Translations under genes and position numbers: made by a program | In this document: positions 1-5,653 of the stretch, piece after piece | Numbering within the stretch: the first letter of the stretch is position 1 | How the letters are laid out: the number at the start of each line of letters is the position of its first letter | Notes under the pieces: model-generated | Told to the model about the DNA's origin: nothing | Database searches by the model: none | The model's input: only the letters and a program-made list of their open reading frames with translations | NCBI GenBank assembly: GCA_035347995.1 | Contig: DAOPQD010000111.1 | Span: forward strand, 1-9,396 | Direction: 5' to 3' | From: JAAZNO01 sp012798275 | GTDB taxonomy: Bacteria > Chloroflexota > Anaerolineae > B4-G1 > SLSP01 | Length of the DNA: 9,396 nt

Positions 1-35
1 CCCCGCACACGCGGGGGGAAGGGGAACTTTTTTTT
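1..35 (+). terminator. Probable intrinsic terminator of a gene left of the window
   Basis: A GC-only stem CCCCGC/GCGGGG (1-6 and 11-16) closes an ACAC tetraloop. It is followed, after an 11-nt purine-rich stretch, by eight consecutive T (28-35). A strong hairpin with a run of T on the + strand fits an intrinsic terminator for a gene ending upstream of the window. The spacing between stem and T run is longer than ideal and the left side is cut by the window edge, so the true stem may be longer. Confidence 0.45.
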
Positions 36-37
36 GT

Positions 38-84
38 GGGATTTTGCAGGCGGGCTACGCCCGCCTGCAAAATCCCCTTATTTT
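38..84 (+). terminator. 18-bp perfect inverted repeat with T-rich tail
   Basis: The arms GGGATTTTGCAGGCGGGC (38-55) and its exact reverse complement (59-76) leave a three-base loop TAC. The + strand continues C-TTATTTT (77-84), so it could act as a rho-independent terminator, possibly a second one in tandem with the hairpin at the left edge. The length and perfection of the stem also fit a mobile or repetitive palindromic element (REP-like). Nothing in the window shows a second copy, so that alternative is untested. Confidence 0.5.
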
Positions 85-407
85 GGGGCTGGGGGAGGGG
101 CAAAGGCTACAGCTCACAAAGGTTCATCCATCGCCGTCGAGCTACCTGACGCCAGGCTGAACAATGACCGCACATTTTCATTCTTGAATGATGTGAGCCA
201 GCACATGGCGTCTCCTTGGCCGGCGCTTGCGCCCGTGTGCCCGTCAGCCAGCGCATCAAAATTCTAATCTCACCTGCACTGAAGTCAAAGCGCGCCGGGC
301 CGGTTTCAAGACGTCTTCCTTTGGAAGGGCGTAACCTCAAATGGGTGATGCGTGGTACTTCCGCCAGGACGCTTTTGCGGTAGAGTGGGGGTGCTTATCA
401 TCATGTT
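85..407. other. Gene-free leader region
   Basis: No convincing gene lies here. The open frames on both strands have no plausible ribosome binding site, family signature or natural-looking composition. Small structures are present: a dyad TCATTC-TT-GAATGA (178-191) that can be extended by CACA/TGTG, and a short stem CTTCC-TTT-GGAAG (315-327). Neither matches a riboswitch or RNA gene that I recognise. The region probably carries the upstream control sequences of the aminotransferase gene. Confidence 0.5.
359..386 (+). promoter_or_regulatory. Tentative promoter of the aminotransferase gene
   Basis: TAGAGT (381-386) in the context GCGG-TAGAGT-GGGG is a possible -10 box. It would put transcription start near 393 and leave about 30 nt of leader containing the ribosome binding site. 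The context resembles the better -10 of the LCP gene (GTGG-TATGAT-GGGC). The matching -35 position (TTCCGC, 359-364) is poor, so this is a weak call. Confidence 0.28.
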
Positions 408-413
408 GGGGAG
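408..413 (+). promoter_or_regulatory. Ribosome binding site selecting the GTG start at 425
   Basis: GGGGAG (408-413), continuing into GAAAGAG, lies 11 nt before GTG at 425. No comparable site precedes the in-frame ATG at 341, and the 28 residues between the two starts do not look like family sequence. This site therefore decides the start. Confidence 0.6.
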
Positions 414-424
414 AAAGAGCAACC

Positions 425-1591
425 GTGATTCAATTATCAGATCGAGCGAAGGTGATCGAACCATCGGTGACGTTGGCGCTTTCGGCGCGCGCTAAGGCGC
501 TGCAGGCGGAGGGTGTGGATGTATGCGACTTCACGGTCGGCGAGCCGGATTTCAACACGCCGGCGCACATCCGTGAAGCGGCCAAACGCGCGTTGGATGA
601 GGGCAAGACGAAGTACGCGCCGGCGGGTGGCGTGCCGCGCCTCCGCGCGCTCATCGCGGAAAAGCTTCAGCGCGAGAATGCCCTGCCCTATACCGCCGAG
701 CAGGTGATCGTCAGCACGGGCGGCAAACAGGCGCTGCTGAACTTGCTCCTGGCCGTGTTGGGACCGGGCGACGAGGCCCTGATTCCTATCCCCTACTGGG
801 TGAGCTACCCGGAGATCGTCAAGCTAGCGCGGGGTGTGCCGCGTTACCTGCCGACCACGGAGGCGACCGACTTCAAGATCACGCCGGAGCAGCTGGAAGC
901 GGCGATCACTCCTCGGACGCGGGTCCTGGTGCTCAATTCGCCCTCGAATCCTAGCGGCGTGCTCTACACGCGCGCTGAACTGCAGGCGCTGGCGGAAGTG
1001 CTCGTCAAGCAGCAGGTTGCGGTGCTTTCCGATGAGATTTACGAGAAGTTGCTCTACGATGGCCACGAGCACGTGAGCATCGGCAGCCTGGGGCCGGAGA
1101 TTTTCGACCTCGCCCTGACGTGCAACGGCTTCAGCAAGGCGTATGCGGCGACGGGATGGCGGCTGGGATATGGCGCCGGGCCGCGCCATGTCATCAAGGC
1201 CGCGATTGATATTCAGTCGCACACCACCTCCGGCGCGACTACTTTCGCGCAGTATGGCGCCATGGCTGCGTTGGAAGGCCCGCAAGACGCGGTCGAGGCC
1301 ATGCGCGTGGAATTTGAGCGGCGCCGGGATGTGTTCCTGGCGGGGCTACAGGCGCTGCCGGGGTTGAGCTGCACCAAACCGGCCGGGGCGTTTTATCTCT
1401 TCCCCAACATCGCCGCGACGGGCCTGGATTCGATGACCTTTGCCTCGCGGTTGCTGGAGGACTATCACGTTGCCATCGTGCCGGGGGTGGCCTTTGGCGC
1501 GGATGCCAACGTGCGCTTTTCCTACGCGACGGGCATGGTGACTATCGAGAAGGGCCTGGAACGCCTGCGGAAGTTCATGGCCGCATTGTAG
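425..1591 (+). CDS. Class I PLP-dependent aminotransferase (aspartate aminotransferase Ib type)
   Basis: A 388-residue cytoplasmic enzyme of fold-type I. It moves an amino group between an amino acid and a 2-oxo acid using pyridoxal phosphate. Visible landmarks are GEPDFNTP (39-46), YAPAGG, STGGKQAL with Lys101, PYWVSYPE, NSPSNPSG with PLP-contacting Asn175, SDEIYEKLLYDG with Asp203 and Tyr206, the Schiff-base lysine Lys238 in SKAYAATGWRLGY, and VRFSYATG with substrate-carboxylate Arg364. Length and motif order match subgroup Ib aspartate aminotransferases such as the Thermus enzyme, which I recall as closely similar. Members of this group can also act on prephenate, so the true substrate is not settled (an aspC label would be usual). 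GTG at 425 was chosen for its ribosome binding site and because residues coded before it are not conserved-looking. The gene appears monocistronic and ends at a hairpin facing a convergent gene. Confidence 0.93.
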   Translation: MIQLSDRAKVIEPSVTLALSARAKALQAEGVDVCDFTVGEPDFNTPAHIREAAKRALDEGKTKYAPAGGVPRLRALIAEKLQRENALPYTAEQVIVSTGGKQALLNLLLAVLGPGDEALIPIPYWVSYPEIVKLARGVPRYLPTTEATDFKITPEQLEAAITPRTRVLVLNSPSNPSGVLYTRAELQALAEVLVKQQVAVLSDEIYEKLLYDGHEHVSIGSLGPEIFDLALTCNGFSKAYAATGWRLGYGAGPRHVIKAAIDIQSHTTSGATTFAQYGAMAALEGPQDAVEAMRVEFERRRDVFLAGLQALPGLSCTKPAGAFYLFPNIAATGLDSMTFASRLLEDYHVAIVPGVAFGADANVRFSYATGMVTIEKGLERLRKFMAAL

Positions 1592-1610
1592 GAGAAAATA
1601 TGAAGAGACG

Positions 1611-1643
1611 CATCAGGCTGGGGACTTCATCCCCAGCCTGATG
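1611..1643. terminator. Bidirectional hairpin between convergent genes
   Basis: A perfect 14-bp stem CATCAGGCTGGGGA (1611-1624) / TCCCCAGCCTGATG (1630-1643) closes a 5-nt loop CTTCA. It sits 20 bp after the aminotransferase stop and 27 bp after the GH13 stop on the other strand. The tails are only moderately T-rich (TCTTTGA on +; CGTCTCTTCATATTTTC on -), but position and stem strength support termination from both sides. Its core reappears in the gap at 8156-8228. Confidence 0.75.
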
Positions 1644-1669
1644 TCTTTGATCGTCGCGGCTCCAGGTTT

Positions 1670-4600
1670 TCAGTCGAGCGCGTGCGCGGCCTCCAGCAAC
1701 TTCGGTACCTGATAGCCCGAAGCGGCTTCGGCCTCCAGCACCCGGCGGGTGAGATTGTAAACCCGCGCGATTTTTTCTGCGGCGGCGACGGCGGTGCTAT
1801 CCGGCTCGCTGAGCGCTTCCACGGTTGTCAGGGTCAGCATCCACCACAGCAGCTGTTCCAGGGCTTCTTTATTGAACCATATCACGCCCTCGAAGCGGTT
1901 CACTCCCAGATAGGCCTGGAGGGACTGCTCTTGCAGGATGGCGCGCAGCAGTTCGTAAGCGCTGTCGCCGGTCTCCGTCTCGGCGGCGGCCAGCCAGGCG
2001 CGGTAATTCAGCAGCAGCTTGACCGTCGCTGCCGCGCGTTGCGCATCGTCAGCGGCGAGGCCGGCCTCCTGCAGGGCCGCCGCGAAGACCTTTCCCAGCA
2101 GCCACTCGTCCATCCAGATGGCGGTGATGGCCGCAGCGTTTTCTGCATCCATGATCTGGCCCAGGGGATGGAGGAACAACCAGCCGAGGAGCATTCCTAA
2201 CACTGCCGGGTCGTCGGATGCCAGGCCCTCGGCGATGGCCGTTGCCGCGCCCAACACCGTCCGCAGCGGTCGCAGCCGTATTTCGGCTCGGGTCTCGGCG
2301 GCCGTCGGCCCGGCGACGGCTGTCTCGCTGTCGGCAGGCTTTTCAACGAGCGAGGACAGCGCGAGGATGGAGGCCAGCTGCTCACGCACCTCATGGGCGA
2401 TTGTCCTGGGATTGCCGGGCCCCTGGCTGCTGGTCTTCGTGGCGTTCAACAGATCCAACATCTTGGCCTCGACCTGCTCCAGGACGTGCTCCTGCTCCTC
2501 AGGATCGGCGTACCGGGCTTCGGCGAGCCAGCGGAAGGCCGGCGCGCTCACCAGCATCCGCAGCGGAGCGTGCAGCGGCTCCAGGAAGAGTTCTCGCAGC
2601 GCCTCTTCGATGCTGGGCACGCCACGACCGCCCAGGTGCGCGGCCAATTGCCCGTAATGCCCCCATTCGTTGTCTTGGACCAGATGGAAATTGACGAAGA
2701 CATGTACCTCATAGGCGTGGAGTTCGGTGTAGAAACCGCGCTCGTGAATCTCGGCGCAGTTGCGGAGGTATTCCAGGTTGTGGACGGCGTCGCGGAAGAG
2801 GACATACATGTCGCCGCGATTGGGGATGTCCAGCCCATCGGCGATGGTCTGCTGTACGAGGGTTTTCTCGCCGGCAGGATCTTTGATCACGTAGGCGGCG
2901 GAGGTGTGAAGCCAACCGCGCGTTTCGGCATAGCGGTTGTGGTAGATCACCAGCGAGTGTTCTTCGCCCGCCTTGTTGGTATAGGCGAAGACGTTCTCAT
3001 CCACATGCCCTTCTGGCGTGTAATAGTCGAAGAGCAGGAAATGCTCCACCTCGGCGAACAGATAGCGTTTGTGGAGCAGCGGGAAGATCTGCTGCTCGTG
3101 CCGGGCCACCAGCCAGGGATCGGGATGCTCTTCCCAATAGGCGCGGCGGAACTCCATGCCGTATTTTTCGGCGTAGCCCTCGATCTGCCCGTGACCGAAC
3201 ATCGGCAAGCCGGGGAGGGTCGCCATGAGCGTGCAGATCCCGAAGTATTTGTCGCCCTTGCCGAACTGATCTACCGCGGTCCTCTCGTCGGGATTGTTCA
3301 TGAAGTTGACGTAGCGCTTGAGAATTTGCGGGTCGAATTCCAGCGTGTTCTTGAGGAGCTGGCGGTATTCCGAGTTCTTCTCGTCGCGCAGCATGTTCAT
3401 GAAGGCGCTGTTGTAGACGCGATGCATCCCCAGCGTGCGGACGAAGTAACCCTCCATCATCCAGAAGGCCTCAGCGAGCAGGAGCGTCCCTGGGGACTCC
3501 ACGGCCACGCGATCCACGACCTCGCGCCAGAATTCCTCCGGCATGGCCGCGTCGAACTCCGCTTTGGTCATGCCGTGTTCCGCGCGCGAGGGGATGTCGC
3601 CGCCGGTGCCAGGTTCGGGATACCAGAGCCGCTGATAGTGCCGTTTTGTCAGCGTCATCGCCGCGTCGAAGCGGATGATGGGCGAGCGGCGCGCCACCTC
3701 CAGGATGGTTTGGATCACCGCTTCCCGCACTTCGGGCAACAGATAGTTGAGCTGCGCGGTGTCGTTCCACGGCATGGAGGTGCCGTCGTTGCCATGATAG
3801 AGGTAGCGCGTGTCGCCGGTCCAGTGATCCACCCGCTTGAAGACGACGGCGGCGTCGCTGTGGGTGTAGTAGTGATCCTCAAGATAAATGCCCACCCGCG
3901 CGTCGTCAGACAGGTTCTCGCCGTTGAACGTGTAGGTGGGGAAGGGACTGTACGGCAGCTGGATGAACCAGTCCGGGTGTTGGATGACCCAGGTCGAGTC
4001 AATGCCCATGTGATTGGGAACCATGTCGCTGCCCATGCGGATCCCGCGTTTCCAGGCGCGGGCCTTGAGCTCATTATAGGCCGCCTCGCCGCCGAGGTCC
4101 TCGGCGATGCGGTAATCCAGCAGCGAGTACGCCGACGCCACCGCCTCGGGATTGCCCATGATCTGCTTGATGCGCTGGGAGGCCTTGCTGCGCTCCCACA
4201 GCCCGATCAGCCACAGCCCGGTGAAGCCCCACCGCGCCAGCTTGTCCAGCTCCGCGTCGGGGACCTGATCCAGGCGGGTGATGGGACGCTGATATTGTTT
4301 GGAGAGCTGGTCCAGCCAGACGTAGGTGTTCTTGGCGAGGATGACGACCTGCGGCATCCAATCGCTGTCCGGGCTGAAGGCTTCAAGCTCCAGCTCCTGC
4401 CCCTTGAACTCGAAGGGCAGCAGGGCTTCGGGGCCGGGGCCAAAGCCGAAGAAGGCCTTGCTTTCCTCGGCGATCAGGTCGAGGCTGCTCAGGAGCCGGT
4501 AAAGATAGCTGCCCAGGAGCGGCGCCCAGCGGCTGCGGATGAATTCCAACTGTGCTTCCAGGGAGTTCGGCGCGTTGCGGATGGGCGCGAGGAGCATGTC

Positions 4601-5236
4601 CACCAGATTTTCGTTGTCCGGCCCGAAGGGCGGCTGCGTGTCGAAGAAATCGTGGAGGCCGCTGATGATCTCGGAATAGGCGGGGAAAGCTTCCAGGGGG
4701 GCGTCATCGAAGAGCTCCAGGAACGGCACGCGGGCGGGATTGATGTTGCTCATCCACAGGAAGAGCAACTCCTCGAGGACGACTTCGCGGTGCGGGACGC
4801 CGCCGGTTTCGCCGGCGAGATACTCCTCCGCCGCGAGCGCGCTGCGGTACACGGCGGTCGGCGGATAGGTCTGCACGAACGTCGCCAGGACGGCGTCGAG
4901 GGCCTCTTTCCCCAGGCGCTCCTCCAAAAAGGCCAGCGCCTCTTTCATGACGCGCGGCACGCGCTCTTGCTGGTACAGGTCAACGGTGTGATGCAGGATC
5001 TCGTCAATCAAGCCCATGGCGTTGAGCTGCCCGGCGCGCACCCCCTGTTCCGGGAAGGAGCTCAAATCCCGCTGGGCGTTGAGCTTCTGGGCCAATTCCC
5101 GCGCCGCGTGGAAATTGGCAAACACGACGTTACCATCCAGCGCGAAAAGCGTATCCTCGACTTGATAGCGCTCGCGCGCGACGCGTGAAATGTGGAATTC
5201 GCGCAGGCACGGGTTCACTGGTTGATTGGCTGACAT
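1670..5236 (-). CDS. Very large GH13-type alpha-amylase superfamily protein
   Basis: A 1188-residue protein with no signal peptide or membrane span, so probably cytoplasmic and acting on alpha-1,4 glucans or maltosaccharides. An alpha-helical region (about 1-290) of unknown role precedes an alpha-amylase (beta/alpha)8 barrel (about 294-720). Motif I is DMVPNH (Asp404, His409), motif II IIRFDAAM (Arg522, nucleophile Asp524), motif III LLLAEAFW (acid/base Glu589), and motif IV FMNNPDE (Pro649, Asp650). Motif IV normally reads N-H-D, so the histidine is replaced by proline while the aspartate remains. MPWNDTAQLNY ahead of motif II fits GH13. After a beta-rich stretch to about 845 comes a mostly helical C-terminal third (850-1188) that I cannot assign. 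ATG at 5236 has an AAAGGAG site just upstream; the longer frame to 5329 lacks one. The catalytic residues suggest an active enzyme, but hydrolase versus transferase activity cannot be decided. It probably shares a transcript with the small membrane gene 117 bp upstream. Confidence 0.88.
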   Translation of the reverse strand: MSANQPVNPCLREFHISRVARERYQVEDTLFALDGNVVFANFHAARELAQKLNAQRDLSSFPEQGVRAGQLNAMGLIDEILHHTVDLYQQERVPRVMKEALAFLEERLGKEALDAVLATFVQTYPPTAVYRSALAAEEYLAGETGGVPHREVVLEELLFLWMSNINPARVPFLELFDDAPLEAFPAYSEIISGLHDFFDTQPPFGPDNENLVDMLLAPIRNAPNSLEAQLEFIRSRWAPLLGSYLYRLLSSLDLIAEESKAFFGFGPGPEALLPFEFKGQELELEAFSPDSDWMPQVVILAKNTYVWLDQLSKQYQRPITRLDQVPDAELDKLARWGFTGLWLIGLWERSKASQRIKQIMGNPEAVASAYSLLDYRIAEDLGGEAAYNELKARAWKRGIRMGSDMVPNHMGIDSTWVIQHPDWFIQLPYSPFPTYTFNGENLSDDARVGIYLEDHYYTHSDAAVVFKRVDHWTGDTRYLYHGNDGTSMPWNDTAQLNYLLPEVREAVIQTILEVARRSPIIRFDAAMTLTKRHYQRLWYPEPGTGGDIPSRAEHGMTKAEFDAAMPEEFWREVVDRVAVESPGTLLLAEAFWMMEGYFVRTLGMHRVYNSAFMNMLRDEKNSEYRQLLKNTLEFDPQILKRYVNFMNNPDERTAVDQFGKGDKYFGICTLMATLPGLPMFGHGQIEGYAEKYGMEFRRAYWEEHPDPWLVARHEQQIFPLLHKRYLFAEVEHFLLFDYYTPEGHVDENVFAYTNKAGEEHSLVIYHNRYAETRGWLHTSAAYVIKDPAGEKTLVQQTIADGLDIPNRGDMYVLFRDAVHNLEYLRNCAEIHERGFYTELHAYEVHVFVNFHLVQDNEWGHYGQLAAHLGGRGVPSIEEALRELFLEPLHAPLRMLVSAPAFRWLAEARYADPEEQEHVLEQVEAKMLDLLNATKTSSQGPGNPRTIAHEVREQLASILALSSLVEKPADSETAVAGPTAAETRAEIRLRPLRTVLGAATAIAEGLASDDPAVLGMLLGWLFLHPLGQIMDAENAAAITAIWMDEWLLGKVFAAALQEAGLAADDAQRAAATVKLLLNYRAWLAAAETETGDSAYELLRAILQEQSLQAYLGVNRFEGVIWFNKEALEQLLWWMLTLTTVEALSEPDSTAVAAAEKIARVYNLTRRVLEAEAASGYQVPKLLEAAHALD

Positions 5237-5241
5237 GGCTG

Positions 5242-5246
5242 CTCCT
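5242..5246 (-). promoter_or_regulatory. Ribosome binding site of the GH13 gene
   Basis: On the minus strand AAAGGAG-CAGCC-ATG places a good Shine-Dalgarno sequence 5 nt before the ATG at 5236. This fixes the start 31 codons inside the longest open frame. Confidence 0.8.
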
Positions 5247-5353
5247 TTTGAGGTGATGCTGTCCCCGGCAACCTGGTGTGCGGGGAGCGATTGCCGCAAA
5301 CTCAATCTCAAGGCAGGTCCCAGGCGCAAGCGCGCGCCCTGGACGCTGGCGAC

Positions 5354-5461
5354 TTAGTTCTGGAACAGGAAGACGACCATGCTGAGAATCATGCTGAGTA
5401 GCAAGATAATGGTAATAACGGCAAATATGATTTGTGAGGTTTTCCCGCGTTTTGAGTTCAT
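5354..5461 (-). CDS. 35-residue single-span membrane peptide
   Basis: ATG at 5461 to TAA at 5354 encodes 35 residues. A basic, polar N-terminus, MNSKRGKTSQ, leads into about 23 uncharged, strongly hydrophobic residues (11-33, rich in Ile, Leu, Val, Phe and Met), and the protein ends F-Q-N. The positive N-terminus predicts an N-in, C-out single transmembrane helix. An AGGTGG ribosome binding site lies 4 nt before the ATG, and an extended -10 promoter lies about 53 nt upstream. I recognise no named family. The next gene on the strand is the GH13 protein, 117 bp downstream with no clear terminator between, so co-transcription is possible. It could be a regulator or stabiliser of a membrane complex, or a toxin-like peptide; nothing visible decides. 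The signals and the unmistakable membrane helix make a chance frame unlikely. Confidence 0.68.
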   Translation of the reverse strand: MNSKRGKTSQIIFAVITIILLLSMILSMVVFLFQN

Positions 5462-5514
5462 GCTACCACCTGTTTCTGGGTTAGAGGGGAGGCTGCTGCT
5501 CCCGTGATGGCTAC

Positions 5515-5523
5515 ATTATAGCA
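5515..5523 (-). promoter_or_regulatory. Extended -10 promoter for the small membrane gene and GH13
   Basis: The minus strand reads TGC-TATAAT, a perfect consensus -10 preceded by the TGn extension. It would start transcription near 5508, giving a leader of roughly 47 nt before the ATG at 5461. No good -35 is visible at 16-18 bp spacing, which extended -10 promoters tolerate. Imperfect dyad arms ATGGCTA (5507-5513) and TGGCCAT (5529-5535) flank the box. Confidence 0.6.
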
Positions 5524-5564
5524 CAATTTGGCCATAGCGGCGCGGAGGCGGCCCGGTGCGAAGT

Positions 5565-5592
5565 TTGCGTTTCATTCCGGGCGTGGTATGAT
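5565..5592 (+). promoter_or_regulatory. Promoter of the LCP-phosphoesterase pair
   Basis: TTGCGT (5565-5570) and TATGAT (5587-5592) are separated by 16 bp, a reasonable sigma-70-type promoter. Transcription would start near 5599, about 55 nt before the ATG at 5654. It is divergent from the minus-strand -10 at 5515-5520, so the two transcripts share a control region under 100 bp long. Confidence 0.55.
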
Positions 5593-5653
5593 GGGCACCG
5601 TGGATTATGGCTGTCAGGCCCACTGATCTGCGAAAGAAGGATCGTGCAACATC

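Noticed and set aside
107..340. 77-codon frames on both strands in the leader region
   Set aside because: They show no ribosome site, no plausible domain and atypical composition, so are probably chance frames in GC-rich DNA.
341..377. T-box-like string (GGGTGATGCGTGGTAC...GGACGC) before the aminotransferase
   Set aside because: It only loosely resembles the T-box core, with extra bases inside it. There is no specifier stem-loop and no terminator/antiterminator pair before the start.
2393..5188. A 931-codon open frame on the + strand opposite the GH13 gene
   Set aside because: It has no start signals or family motifs. GC-rich codon use on the coding strand removes stops from the antisense frame, and the minus-strand reading carries all GH13 motifs.
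5262..5286. TCCCCG...CGGGGA hairpin between the small membrane gene and GH13
   Set aside because: It has only a 6-bp stem with a 13-nt loop and no T run on the minus strand, so it is not a credible terminator or attenuator.
5237..5329. Longer N-terminus for the GH13 protein starting at 5329
   Set aside because: The extra 31 residues have no ribosome site and do not look like family sequence, while ATG 5236 has AAAGGAG at good spacing.
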